Of a DNA stretch of 64,000 nt, positions 36,379 through 44,494 are shown piece by piece (positions within the stretch are counted from its first letter, which is position 1; each line of letters begins with the position of its first letter). Location: NCBI GenBank assembly GCA_019873735.1, contig JAIOAQ010000002.1, positions 62,001-126,000 of the forward strand, written 5' to 3'. This DNA comes from Chloroflexota bacterium (GTDB taxonomy: Bacteria; Chloroflexota; Anaerolineae; Anaerolineales; Villigracilaceae). The notes under the pieces are model-generated. The model worked only from the letters and a program-made list of their open reading frames with translations, ran no database searches and was not told the DNA's origin. Both the position numbers and the translations under genes were made by a program.

Positions 36379-37056
36379 TCACGCCTCCGTCACCAGCCGG
36401 GCCAGACCGGCGCGGTCGGTGAGGATGAATTCGGTGCGGGTGACGTCAATCAACTTCTCGTCCGCAAAGCGGTACAACGTCCGGCAAACGACCTCGCGCG
36501 TGGTACCGAGACGGGCGGCCATTTCGTCCAGGGTGAGGGCGCGCCGCGCCGATTGCCGGTCGGGCGGGACCTGTTCCAGCAGCAGACGCGCCAGGCGCCC
36601 GGCCACGGGCTGAAAGGCCAGGCTCTCGATGACGGTGCTGGCATGCAGCATGCGGCTGACCATCAAACGCGCCAGTTCCCAGGCCAGGCGTCCGTTGGCG
36701 AGCAGCGTGTCCTGCACCTCCTCGCGCCGCCACAGATAGAGCAGCAACGCCGACCGGCACTGCAAGGTGACCGGATTGGCCGCGCCTTCCTGAAAGAAGG
36801 CCACTCCCCAGAAAATCTCCCCTTCCCCGATTTCGGCCACGACAAAGGCACGCCCTTCGGCCGATTCCTTGGCGGCGGCAATCCGGCCGGAGGCCACCAG
36901 CAACAGGTAGGGCCAGCAATCGCCGGCCAGCGAGACGATTTCATCCGCCTGGTAACGCCTGGCAATGGCCGCGTCTGCCCACCGTGCCTGCTCGGGAGCA
37001 GACAACGCCATAAAGACGGGATGCGCTTGCAGCAAGGCGGAGAGCGAAGGGTTCAC
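36379..37056 (-). CDS. Crp/Fnr-family transcriptional regulator
   Basis: 225 residues from a GTG start (37054-37056). An N-terminal cNMP-type beta-roll without the FNR Cys cluster is followed by the dimer helix. The C-terminal winged HTH reads 'LTLDEMAARLGTTREVVCRTLYRFADEKLID' in overlapping pieces. A TATAAT on the minus strand (37063-37068) ends only six bases before the GTG, so the mRNA may be leaderless. A CRP-like palindrome lies further upstream at 37114-37129. It faces away from the membrane-protein run at 37161 and reads into iorAB, so it probably governs one or both. Dnr-like NO sensing is conceivable from the neighbours but unproven. Confidence 0.88.
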   Translation of the reverse strand: MNPSLSALLQAHPVFMALSAPEQARWADAAIARRYQADEIVSLAGDCWPYLLLVASGRIAAAKESAEGRAFVVAEIGEGEIFWGVAFFQEGAANPVTLQCRSALLLYLWRREEVQDTLLANGRLAWELARLMVSRMLHASTVIESLAFQPVAGRLARLLLEQVPPDRQSARRALTLDEMAARLGTTREVVCRTLYRFADEKLIDVTRTEFILTDRAGLARLVTEA

Positions 37057-37062
37057 GATGTA

Positions 37063-37129
37063 ATTATAGCCCAGACTGGACTTGACTTAAGATAAAGACA
37101 GGCATGTTCTCTTCGTGATATATCTCACA
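37063..37129. promoter_or_regulatory. Divergent control region with CRP/FNR-like operator
   Basis: CGTGA-TATATC-TCACA at 37114-37129 matches the CRP-type pattern TGTGA-N6-TCACA in 9 of 10 positions. The minus-strand -10 TATAAT lies at 37063-37068, so the operator centre is about 65 bases upstream of the inferred regulator start. It is also about 40 bases upstream of the ATG at 37161, where it could repress the divergent membrane-protein genes. Confidence 0.55.
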
Positions 37130-37160
37130 TAGATTCCAAAACTTTTCCCTGGAGGTTTCC

Positions 37161-38009
37161 ATGCAAAACACACCCAAACCGATCCGTCTGGTGCTGGCTG
37201 CCCTGGCCATGACCGTCGGCCTGTTCATGGTCGCCGCCGCGCCGTTCATCATCCAGACTTCGCTGGAGCGGGTGCTGACCGAATTGAGCATAGTGGCCCA
37301 GCAGAAGCCGGCCTATGCCAGCGGCATCCTGCTCTTCTCGTTTGCCTTTCCGCTCTACCGCGGGCTGATTTTCATCGGCGGGATCGCGCTCCTGCTGATG
37401 GCCAAAGCCATCGCCGAAGGCCAGGAGTGGACCTTCCCGGCCGCGCTGCTGGCCTCGGCCTTCCCCTCGGCAGGCGGGATGTTCATGTTCATGCCCTACG
37501 TCTCGTTTGTGGACGGCTTCCCGCTGCCGATGGTGGTCTCTTTCGTCGGGCTGGCCTTCTTCTGGTCGCTCATCCTGCTGCGCAAGGTGGACAAGTGGCT
37601 GAAGTGGGGCCAGTTCCTGGCGCTGACGTTCTCCGGCATGCTGACCACGCACGCCTTCATCGTCGGCATCGGCAACCTGCGCATGCTCCTGACCCGCCCC
37701 GAAAAGCCGTTCTACGACGGCCTCGGCACCTGGGTGCTGGCCTGGTCGCAGCCCATTCAGTGGATCTGCGTCCTCCTGCTCTTCGCGGCGATTTACCTGC
37801 TGGCGGAGCGCAAAATCTGGGGCTGGCGGCTGGCGCTGGTCTCGGTGGTTTCGCTGGCCGCAATGGACATCCCCATGCAGATCATCCGCCTGGTGATCGC
37901 CCGCTCTACCTCGTGGGATTATTCCTACGGCCTGCCGGTCATCATCGGTCTGCTGTTCGTGCTGCTGTTCCCGAAGTTCAAGGGCGCGCTGATTGCCGAC
38001 CAGTCGTGA
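37161..38009 (+). CDS. Polytopic membrane protein of unknown function
   Basis: 282 residues with about eight hydrophobic helices spread over the whole length, short loops and a conserved-looking 'PFYDGLGTWVLAWSQP' loop near residue 190. GGAGG before the ATG. I do not recognise the family. It is the first gene of the run that diverges from the Crp/Fnr-like regulator and contains a heme O synthase and a hemerythrin. A role in a membrane redox or gas-response system is therefore an inference from context. Confidence 0.75.
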   Translation: MQNTPKPIRLVLAALAMTVGLFMVAAAPFIIQTSLERVLTELSIVAQQKPAYASGILLFSFAFPLYRGLIFIGGIALLLMAKAIAEGQEWTFPAALLASAFPSAGGMFMFMPYVSFVDGFPLPMVVSFVGLAFFWSLILLRKVDKWLKWGQFLALTFSGMLTTHAFIVGIGNLRMLLTRPEKPFYDGLGTWVLAWSQPIQWICVLLLFAAIYLLAERKIWGWRLALVSVVSLAAMDIPMQIIRLVIARSTSWDYSYGLPVIIGLLFVLLFPKFKGALIADQS

Positions 38010-38020
38010 AAGGAGGAAGG

Positions 38021-38809
38021 ATGAAAACCAGAAACGCCATCGGAATCGTGCTGGCCGTTGCGGGGGTGCTCATCGGCCTGCTGCTGGCCTACCAGATTGC
38101 CAGCATTTACCAATCTACGATGGACGGGAAAATCGCCGACGGCCGCCCCGACGAGGCCATCACCGTTCAGATTGTCTTCGCCATCCTCGGCTGGCTGACC
38201 CTGGCCGGCGCGGCGCTGATGGGACTGGCGCTGTACGGATTTGCGTATCGCCAGCCCTGGGCCTGGTTCTGGGGAACGGTGGCGGCGACGATTTACATGC
38301 TGACGGCCTTCTTCCCCATCATCCCGCCCGCCAGCGTGGGGCTGCCCTCGCCCACCGCCCCGACCTTCGGCCTGGCTGCCATCCTCTGGTTTGGGATGCT
38401 CATCGTCGGCGGCGCGGCCTGGAAATTGATCGCCCTGACCTTTGTGGCCGGCATCGCCTATGTGCTGACCTTCATGGACGGCGTGGCCTGCATCTCGCGC
38501 TATCAGACCGTCCCCGATGCCTTCCTGCACGGCCTCTACGCCGTGACGCAGATGGTGAACTGGTGGGGTGCGGCGGCCTGGGCGGCCTTCATCTTCGCCG
38601 CCCTGAAACGCAAGGCCTGGGCCGCGCCGCTGGGCGTGTTCGCGGCCGGGCTGTCCATGCTGGGCGGCTTCCCGCTGGGAATCAGCGACGTCATCCGGCT
38701 GGGACGCTTCTCGATGTTCCTGCCCGCGCCGCTGATCAGCACCCTCCTGCTGGTCGCCCTGTCCCTGCCCGGGACGCGGAGTCTCCTCCAGAAACCGGAG
38801 GCAGGCTGA
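38021..38809 (+). CDS. Polytopic membrane protein of unknown function
   Basis: 262 residues from ATG 38021, behind AAAGGAGG; the long open frame that begins at 37427 is a shadow of the previous gene joined to this one. There are about seven helices. Pieces such as 'GFAYRQPWAWFWGTVAATIY' suggest a lipid-embedded scaffold without obvious cofactor ligands. The gap to the previous gene is 11 bases, so they are co-transcribed. The 3' end including the stop is duplicated 84 bases downstream. Confidence 0.75.
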   Translation: MKTRNAIGIVLAVAGVLIGLLLAYQIASIYQSTMDGKIADGRPDEAITVQIVFAILGWLTLAGAALMGLALYGFAYRQPWAWFWGTVAATIYMLTAFFPIIPPASVGLPSPTAPTFGLAAILWFGMLIVGGAAWKLIALTFVAGIAYVLTFMDGVACISRYQTVPDAFLHGLYAVTQMVNWWGAAAWAAFIFAALKRKAWAAPLGVFAAGLSMLGGFPLGISDVIRLGRFSMFLPAPLISTLLLVALSLPGTRSLLQKPEAG

Positions 38810-38902
38810 CGGTCCGCGCGACGAGGCTCACCACAAAGGACACAACGGAACACGAAGGGTTTCCTTTGGCTCCAGAAACCGGAGGCAGGTTGACGGTCCG
38901 CC
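38786..38902 (+). repeat. 33-base direct repeat flanking a CACAAAGGA-word element
   Basis: CTCCAGAAACCGGAGGCAGG and the 13 bases after it occur at 38786-38818 and again at 38870-38902 with one mismatch. Between them lies CTCACCACAAAGGACACAAC and related 9-base words. The first copy contains the stop codon of the preceding gene. This looks like a small insertion that duplicated the gene end, or an unequal exchange. Confidence 0.75.
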
Positions 38903-39031
38903 GCGCAGCGGGAATGTGACCTTTGTTACAGAAGTGAACAGGTACCTGTGCAATAATTCACATGAAAACCCGTCCTCGTTCGTCGGGTTTAATCCCATGG
39001 AGGTTGTTCCCCTCCAGAAAAGGAGAATGTG

Positions 39032-39649
39032 ATGAACCTGTTCACCCTCGACAATCTGTTCCTTCTGCTGACCGGCCTGACGGCCATCTACCTGCTCTGG
39101 CGCTTTTACACCCGCTGGAGCAAGGGAAAAGCCCTGTACGATGTGTACTACATGATGGGCTTCCTCGTCCTGCTGGTCTCCGGGCTGCTGCTCATCTTCC
39201 TGGGGCTGGGCATCCTCGAGTCGCCCTATGTGCTGACGGTGGCCTCGCTCATCCCGCTGGGCATTTCGATGGGCATCATGGAGCAGTACTTCCCGCAGTG
39301 GAAGAAGGCCTTCAAGTGGTTTGCCCTGGTCGGCTTTTTAGCCATCGCCGTCTTCAGCATTGCCGGCGTCGAGATCGGACGCAAGATTTCGGTGCCGCTC
39401 TTCCATGGCGTGGCCGGGCTGGTGATCTTCATCGGGCCGTTCATCGCCAAAGGCGCGGCCAAGGGCTTCTGGTGGGTCGGCATCGGCGGCCTGCTCATCG
39501 GCCTGGGCGGGATCGCGCTGGCGTTCATCGCCAACGACGCGCAATTGCTCTTCTTCAGCCCGGAATTCGTGATGATGATTCTTACCCCCCTGCTGCTGCT
39601 CATGACGCTGGCGTTTACGTTTGGGTTCGTCAAAGATATCAAGAAGTAA
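39032..39649 (+). CDS. Small polytopic membrane protein, paralogue of the protein at 43788
   Basis: 205 residues from ATG 39032 (AAGGAG six bases upstream; a GTG one codon earlier is possible). About six helices. 'LILGLGILESP'-like and 'LVGFLAIAV' blocks, 'GGLLIGLGGIALAF' and 'LLLLMTLAFTFGFV' are shared with the 201-residue protein at 43788-44393, clearly a duplication at both ends of the heme-related run. Function unknown. It is followed by a 120-base periodic repeat. Confidence 0.78.
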   Translation: MNLFTLDNLFLLLTGLTAIYLLWRFYTRWSKGKALYDVYYMMGFLVLLVSGLLLIFLGLGILESPYVLTVASLIPLGISMGIMEQYFPQWKKAFKWFALVGFLAIAVFSIAGVEIGRKISVPLFHGVAGLVIFIGPFIAKGAAKGFWWVGIGGLLIGLGGIALAFIANDAQLLFFSPEFVMMILTPLLLLMTLAFTFGFVKDIKK

Positions 39650-39652
39650 GCA

Positions 39653-39772
39653 CTGGCACGTTGGCACGTTGGCAGGTTGACAAGTTGATGGGTTGGAAAG
39701 TTGGCAGGTTCGAAGGTTCGACTCTTCAACCTGCCAACCTTTCAACTTTCAAACCTTCCAACGCTCAAATCG
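39653..39772. repeat. Fifteen-unit 8-base periodic array forming a large imperfect palindrome
   Basis: The left nine units follow NTGGNANG/TTGGCAGG-type words (e.g. TTGGCACG, TTGGCAGG, TTGACAAG, TTGGAAAG). The right six are their complements (TTCAACCT, GCCAACCT, TTCAACTT, TCAAACCT, TCCAACGC). All keep the same 8-base register across 120 bases, ending just before the ribosome site of the next gene. Confidence 0.85.
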
Positions 39773-39784
39773 AGGAGAGACATA

Positions 39785-41260
39785 ATGGAATTTCTCAAAG
39801 CCCGCTTTAACTATCTCTTCAACTCCACCAAGGGGCTCATCCTGGTGGCCATCGCGATGATCGCCATGGTGACTGCCGTCTGGGGCATGCTCTCCGGTCC
39901 GATGGCCGAGATGGGCGTGCGGGAGGTGGTCATCAAGACCCTCGGCATGGACATCGTCCAATCCGAGCGCGAGGGGCGCATCATCATCCTGTACCATTCC
40001 ATCGCCATGGCCGTGGTGGCCATCGAAGTCTATATGATCACCGGCCTGCTGGCGATGCGCGAGTTCTACAAAAAGGCCGTGCGCGTGCTCATCACCGTCG
40101 GTTACATGATGGCAATGATCTTCGGCATGGGCTTCGCCTACTTCGGGCATAACTGGGCCTTTCACGGGCTGTACATCACCGGCCTGGCGCTGATCTTCTT
40201 CGCCGGGGTTTTGCTGTGCGTGGCGCTGTGGCCGTGGAACAGGGAATACTACATCACCGACACGAACTACGCGCGAACGAAAAAGGGCGTTGACCTCGAG
40301 CGCGTGGCGTTTTTCACCACTGCGGTCACAACCGTCCTCTCTGCGCTCTTCGGCGCGGTGCCCGGCTCGTACTTCGGCAATGGCTTCGAAGTCTTCCTGG
40401 CCGAGAACATCATCCGCCTGCCCGAAAAGACCACGATGGAGTATTCCGTCATCGGCCACCTGCACATCATGCTGGCGCTGATTGCCATCATGATCACGCT
40501 CGTCATCGGGCGCTGGCTGAACTTCAAAGGCGCGTGGCACAAGGCCGCCATGCCGCTGATGATTCTGGGCTGCATCGTGCTCAACCTCGGCGTCTGGGGC
40601 GTGGTCACGCCGCTCGAACCCGTCGCCCACATGATCATCTACGTCGGCGCGACCCCGTCCATGCTGGCGGCGCTCTTCCTGCTCATCTGGAGTTGGGGCA
40701 AACTCATCAAGGACGGCACGGCGGGCATCGCCAAACCGACCTTCCTGCAAAAACTCGGCGCTCTCGTCCGCGACCCGCTCAAGTTCGGTCCCACCTGGCA
40801 GATGCTCTTTATGAACTTCACCACCAGCGGCGTTGGCATCTTCATGGCCGTCCGCCTCGACGAAATCTTCCGCATGTGGCCGGCCCGCGAAGAACGCATC
40901 GAACTGACCGGTCACTGGCACGCCCTCTCGGCCATCATCGCCACCATCATCCTGTTCTACTACGGCGACATGATCGGGCTGAAGGGCAAAGTGCGCCAAC
41001 TCTACGGCTGGGCGATCATCTTCCTCTCCGACCTCGCCCTGGGCGCGGTGACCGTCTTCGAGATGAAACGTCTCTTCATCGAGGAAGCCGTGCAGCAACC
41101 GCTTGTCAATACCTTGATGTATATGATTGACATCGGCCTCGGTCTCCTGCTTGTTCTCCTCGCCATTGTGATGGTCTGGCGCTTGACCGACCTGTTCAAG
41201 AAAAAAGGCCGCTGGACGGAAGAAGCCGCCCACGAACTCGCCGAGGAGGTGTCGAAATGA
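39785..41260 (+). CDS. His-rich polytopic membrane protein, possible heme-copper oxidase-like subunit
   Basis: 491 residues from ATG 39785, behind GAGGAG, with about 12 helices. Histidines inside or at the ends of helices are His71 ('LYHSIAMA'), His122/His127 ('FGHNWAFHG'), His225/His227 ('IGHLHIML'), His282 ('PVAHMIIYVG') and His377/His379 ('LTGHWHAL'). The HxH helices resemble the heme-binding helix X of heme-copper oxidases and NO reductases, but the usual CuB His-His pair is not evident. The assignment to that superfamily is therefore tentative. Four-base overlap with the following FGE-domain gene, and a heme O synthase two genes on, support a heme-containing respiratory or NO-related enzyme. 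Confidence 0.6.
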   Translation: MEFLKARFNYLFNSTKGLILVAIAMIAMVTAVWGMLSGPMAEMGVREVVIKTLGMDIVQSEREGRIIILYHSIAMAVVAIEVYMITGLLAMREFYKKAVRVLITVGYMMAMIFGMGFAYFGHNWAFHGLYITGLALIFFAGVLLCVALWPWNREYYITDTNYARTKKGVDLERVAFFTTAVTTVLSALFGAVPGSYFGNGFEVFLAENIIRLPEKTTMEYSVIGHLHIMLALIAIMITLVIGRWLNFKGAWHKAAMPLMILGCIVLNLGVWGVVTPLEPVAHMIIYVGATPSMLAALFLLIWSWGKLIKDGTAGIAKPTFLQKLGALVRDPLKFGPTWQMLFMNFTTSGVGIFMAVRLDEIFRMWPAREERIELTGHWHALSAIIATIILFYYGDMIGLKGKVRQLYGWAIIFLSDLALGAVTVFEMKRLFIEEAVQQPLVNTLMYMIDIGLGLLLVLLAIVMVWRLTDLFKKKGRWTEEAAHELAEEVSK

Positions 41261-42159
41261 AGCGCATCGTTCTGACCCTGGGCTTGCTCCTCGTTCTCCT
41301 GGCCGCCTGCGCCCCGGTTGACCTCGACCCGCCCATCCCGGTCTACGACACGGGCATGGACCCCGAAGCCTGGGCGCGCGTCCCCGCCGGGACGTTCTAC
41401 CACGGGCAGGAAGCCGAACTCGAAGAGATTCCCTACGACTACGAAATCATGGTCACGCCCGTGACGGTGGCGCAGTACGTAGATTTTCTTAACGCCGCCC
41501 TGAACGATGGGACCGTTCTGCTGGAGGGCGAATACGCCGTCGCCTTCTACCCCGGCGATCCTTTCCACGGCAAGAAGCACGAAATCCGCATTGACCCCGG
41601 CAACTACCTGCTCGTGCCGCTCAACGACCCGGCCTCACGCTTCACCTTCGACGGTCAGCGCTTCGCCGTCAAACCCGGCTGGGAGAATCACCCGATGACC
41701 AACGTCTCCTGGTTTGGCGCCTGGGCCTACTGCGGTTCCTACGGCTGGCGGCTGCCGACCGAACTGGAGTGGGAGAAAGCCGCTCGCGGGTCCGAAGACG
41801 ACCGCCCCTTCCCCTGGGGCTACGAAATCGCCCGCAACAACGCCAATTTCTACGCCAGCCGCGATCCCTTCGAGGACATGTCCTCCTACGGCTCGCTGAC
41901 CACCCCGGTCGGCTTCTACAACGGCCGCGCCTACGGCGGCTACCAGACGCTCGACTCGGCCAGCCCCTACGGCCTCTATGACATGGCCGGCAACGTCTGG
42001 CAATGGATCGGCGATGTCCAGCCGCAGGAAGGCTTCAGCGACCGGCTGATGCACGGCGGCTCGCGCAACACCTACGATATGGACCTGCGCATCTGGGTGC
42101 GCAACTCCGCCCCGCCGATGTACTACGGCCCGGCGGTGGGGTTCAGGTGCGTGCGGTAA
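41257..42159 (+). CDS. Lipoprotein with formylglycine-generating-enzyme (FGE-sulfatase) domain
   Basis: 300 residues. Signal with lipobox LAAC (Cys at residue ~18). The FGE/SUMF1 fold is seen in 'MVTPVTVAQYVDFLNAA', 'HPMTNVSWFGAWAYCGSYGWRLPTELEWEKAAR' (in overlapping pieces), 'YGLYDMAGNVWQWIGD' and 'GGSRNTYDMDLRIWVRNS'. The catalytic Cys pair of true FGE is not evident. Such NirV-like proteins often sit beside nitrogen-oxide reductases and probably act as accessory factors. Start overlaps the His-rich protein gene by 4 bases (ATGA), indicating coupled translation. Confidence 0.85.
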   Translation: MKRIVLTLGLLLVLLAACAPVDLDPPIPVYDTGMDPEAWARVPAGTFYHGQEAELEEIPYDYEIMVTPVTVAQYVDFLNAALNDGTVLLEGEYAVAFYPGDPFHGKKHEIRIDPGNYLLVPLNDPASRFTFDGQRFAVKPGWENHPMTNVSWFGAWAYCGSYGWRLPTELEWEKAARGSEDDRPFPWGYEIARNNANFYASRDPFEDMSSYGSLTTPVGFYNGRAYGGYQTLDSASPYGLYDMAGNVWQWIGDVQPQEGFSDRLMHGGSRNTYDMDLRIWVRNSAPPMYYGPAVGFRCVR

Positions 42160-42160
42160 G

Positions 42161-42264
42161 CACGTAGACAGGTACACAAGTATACAGGTATACTTGCCAC
42201 CTGAATTATTTTCCTGTGCATGTCTTTACGTGTGTACGTCTTTACGTGTATACCTGTCTACTTA
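42161..42264. repeat. Thirteen-unit 8-base periodic palindromic array
   Basis: Units CACGTAGA, CAGGTACA, CAAGTATA, CAGGTATA and their complements TTTACGTG, TGTACGTC, TATACCTG, TCTACTTA keep an exact 8-base register. The array starts two bases after the FGE-lipoprotein stop and ends at the heme O synthase ribosome site. Confidence 0.85.
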
Positions 42265-42277
42265 CGAAGGAGTCCGC

Positions 42278-43159
42278 ATGACCGCTAAATCACCAATGGC
42301 CAATCACCAGCAATCCATCCTCCAACGCATCCGCCTCTACCTCCCCCTCATCAAATCCCTCCAAACCAGCCTCTTGCTGGCAACCGGGCTGGCTGGCTAT
42401 CTGAGCGCGCACACGCCGCCCTCCGGGCTGACCCTGCTGGGCGTGGCCGTCAGCCTGTTTCTGGCCATCAGCGGCTCGACCGTGCTCAACATGTGGTACG
42501 ACCGCGATATTGACGCCGTGATGAACCGCACCCACCACCGTCCGCTGGCCGATGGGCGCGTCTCGCCGACCGAAGCCTTGCGCCTGGGGTTGATTCTCTC
42601 CATCCTGGGCGTGGGGCTGGCCGTGTGGATGTCGCCGCTCTACGGGCTGGTCGTCTTTGCCGGGTTGTTCTTTGACGTGGTCATCTACACCCTCTGGCTC
42701 AAGCGCCGCACCTGCTGGAGCATTGTCTGGGGCGGGGTCTCGGGCGGCATGCCCATCCTCGCCGGGCGGGTGATGGCCACCGGTCAGATTGACCTGATCG
42801 GCATCCTGCTCAGCATGGCCGTCCTGTTCTGGATTCCCACTCACATCCTGACCTTCTCCATGCGTTACTTCGCCGATTACCAGTCAGCGCGCATCCCCAC
42901 CTTCCCCTCCACCTACGGCTTCGAGACCACCCGCGCCGTGATCGCCCTCTCGGCCATCATTGCCGCGGCCAGCATGGGGGTGGCGGGGGTGATGATCGGC
43001 GTCCAGGCCGGCTTCCTGCGCCTGATGGCCGTGCTCTCGGCAGGGCTGCTCGTCCTGTCCTTCGCCACCGTCTTCCGCCCCTCCGAGCGGGTCAATTACA
43101 GCCTGTTCAAGTATGCTTCGCTGTACATGCTGGCTTCGATGATTTTGCTTTCGATTTGA
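42278..43159 (+). CDS. ctaB: Protoheme IX farnesyltransferase (heme O synthase)
   Basis: 293 residues from ATG 42278 behind GAAGGAG; the frame extends upstream through the repeat array but without support. UbiA-type prenyltransferase with first Asp-rich motif 'NMWYDRDIDAVMNRTHHRPL', second region 'YTLWLKRRTCWSIVWGG' and 'GGMPILAG'. It converts heme b to heme o for heme-copper oxidases, in the membrane. Its presence implies that an o- or a-heme enzyme is assembled nearby, most plausibly the His-rich protein at 39785. Confidence 0.93.
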   Translation: MTAKSPMANHQQSILQRIRLYLPLIKSLQTSLLLATGLAGYLSAHTPPSGLTLLGVAVSLFLAISGSTVLNMWYDRDIDAVMNRTHHRPLADGRVSPTEALRLGLILSILGVGLAVWMSPLYGLVVFAGLFFDVVIYTLWLKRRTCWSIVWGGVSGGMPILAGRVMATGQIDLIGILLSMAVLFWIPTHILTFSMRYFADYQSARIPTFPSTYGFETTRAVIALSAIIAAASMGVAGVMIGVQAGFLRLMAVLSAGLLVLSFATVFRPSERVNYSLFKYASLYMLASMILLSI

Positions 43160-43161
43160 CC

Positions 43162-43217
43162 GTAGACGGTAGACCGTAGACCGTCCACTGTCCACCGTCT
43201 ACCGTCCACCGTCTATA
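43162..43217. repeat. Eight-unit 7-base periodic palindromic array
   Basis: Units GTAGACG, GTAGACC, GTAGACC then GTCCACT, GTCCACC, GTCTACC, GTCCACC, GTCTATA. The first three complement the later ones. It lies between the ctaB stop and the hemerythrin ribosome site. Confidence 0.8.
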
Positions 43218-43230
43218 AAAGGAGTGCCCT

Positions 43231-43791
43231 ATGAAAGCCACCGAAATCCTCATGGAAGAACATCGCGTCATCGAACGCGTCCTGAATGCCCTGGAACGGG
43301 CGGCTCAACGCGCCGCTGCCGGTGAACACGTCCGCCCGGCCTTCTTCATCAACGCTGCTTTGTTCATCAAGAATTTTGCCGATGGCTGCCACCACAGGAA
43401 AGAGGAGGGCGTGCTCTTCAAGGCCATGAACGAGGCCGGCATGCCTGTTGAAGGCGGGCCGATTGCCGTCATGCTGGCCGAACACGAACAGGGTCGCGCC
43501 TTCACCCGCGAAATGCGTGCCGCCGCCGAAATGTGGGAGAAAGGCGATCGCTCGGCGCTTCAGGCTGTTGTCCAAAACGCCCTCGGCTACGTTGCCCTGC
43601 TCCGCCAACACATTCACAAGGAGGACAACATCCTCTTCCCCCTGGCCGGGCGCGTCATCCCGACCGAGCGCTACGAGGCGGTGACCGAAGCCTTCGAGCG
43701 CGTCGAACACGAGGAGACCGGCGAGGGCGTTCACGAGAAATATCTCGCCCTGGCAGAAGTTTTGGAGAAAGAAAGTCAACAGAACGCATGA
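43231..43791 (+). CDS. Hemerythrin HHE-domain protein
   Basis: 186 residues. A four-helix-bundle with di-iron ligands: 'MEEHRVIERVL' (His), 'CHHRKEEGVLF' (His and Glu), 'AEHEQGR' (His) and 'HIHKEDNILFPLA' (His and Glu). The length and the cation-rich tail fit the DUF/HHE group that includes NO- and oxygen-responsive proteins. Next to heme O synthase it may bind O2 or NO. AAAAGGAG before the ATG; its stop overlaps the following start. Confidence 0.92.
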   Translation: MKATEILMEEHRVIERVLNALERAAQRAAAGEHVRPAFFINAALFIKNFADGCHHRKEEGVLFKAMNEAGMPVEGGPIAVMLAEHEQGRAFTREMRAAAEMWEKGDRSALQAVVQNALGYVALLRQHIHKEDNILFPLAGRVIPTERYEAVTEAFERVEHEETGEGVHEKYLALAEVLEKESQQNA

Positions 43792-44393
43792 AGACTTCCC
43801 CCCTCTCCCGCCTTCTCTTGCTGCTCACCGCGTTGCTGGCTGCCTGGCAGGTGGCCATCGGCATCGAAGGGCTGGAGCGCGTCCCCGTGCTGGCCTATAC
43901 CGTTGGCTTCGGCATCCTGCTCGTTGCCTGCCTGCTGCTCATCATCCTTGGCCTGGAAGTGCTGGAAAGCCCGGTCGTGGTCATCGTCTCGACCGTCATC
44001 CCGCTCAGCCTCTCGCTGGGACTGGTCTGGGAGCACCTGACCTCCTGGCGGACGGCTTACCTGACCTTCGTCCTGGCCGGCTTTCTGGCCATCCTCGTCA
44101 CCCGTGCCTTGCCTTTCAAGGGACGGCTGCCGGTCATTGTGCTGGCGGTTGTCCACGGCATCTCTGGGATGGTCATCTTCCTCCTGCCGAGCGTCCTGGC
44201 GGCGCAGGGGACGACCCGTGCGGGCTTTGCGCTGGTCGGCCTGGGCGGCGCGCTGATCGGACTGGGCGGACTGCTGCTCTCGTTCTTGAAGGCCGGCCGG
44301 CCGATCCTGCCGCGCGAGACGATCCTGCGCATCCTGCCGGCCCTCTTGCTGTTGATGACTGCCACCTTCGTAGCCGGCTTCATGCTGGCGTAA
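43788..44393 (+). CDS. Small polytopic membrane protein, paralogue of the protein at 39032
   Basis: 201 residues; ATGA overlap with the hemerythrin gene. About six helices; 'LLLIILGLEVLESPVVV', 'LAGFLAIL', 'GGALIGLGGLLLSF' and 'LLLLMTATFVAGFML' align by eye with the 205-residue protein at 39032. Tight coupling to a hemerythrin suggests that this family is a membrane partner of the di-iron protein. Function otherwise unknown. Confidence 0.78.
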   Translation: MKTSPLSRLLLLLTALLAAWQVAIGIEGLERVPVLAYTVGFGILLVACLLLIILGLEVLESPVVVIVSTVIPLSLSLGLVWEHLTSWRTAYLTFVLAGFLAILVTRALPFKGRLPVIVLAVVHGISGMVIFLLPSVLAAQGTTRAGFALVGLGGALIGLGGLLLSFLKAGRPILPRETILRILPALLLLMTATFVAGFMLA

Positions 44394-44401
44394 CGCAAAA
44401 A

Positions 44402-44473
44402 CACGACGGGCACAAAGTCACACAAAGGAAAACTCTGTCGTTGCTCCTTCGTGACCCTTGTGTCCTTGGTGGT
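44402..44473. repeat. Eight-unit 9-base periodic palindromic array
   Basis: CACGACGGG, CACAAAGTC, ACACAAAGG, then complementary CTTCGTGAC, CCTTGTGTC, CTTGGTGGT words. It shares CACAAAG-type words with the element between the duplicated ends at 38819-38869. Confidence 0.78.
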
Positions 44474-44494
44474 AAAAACAAAAAGGAGTATGCT

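Noticed and set aside
37427-38809. 460-codon frame on the plus strand, apparently one long protein
   Set aside because: Its first ~200 codons overlap the membrane-protein gene at 37161 in another frame and have Arg/Pro-rich shadow composition. A strong ribosome site supports a start at 38021.
39713-39727. GGTTCGA-like tRNA T-loop
   Set aside because: Part of an 8-base periodic array; no acceptor stem, D arm or anticodon arm around it. No tRNA gene was found anywhere in the window.
39653-39772. Possible CRISPR array
   Set aside because: Units are only 8 bases, abut without spacers, and turn into their own complement; no cas genes nearby.
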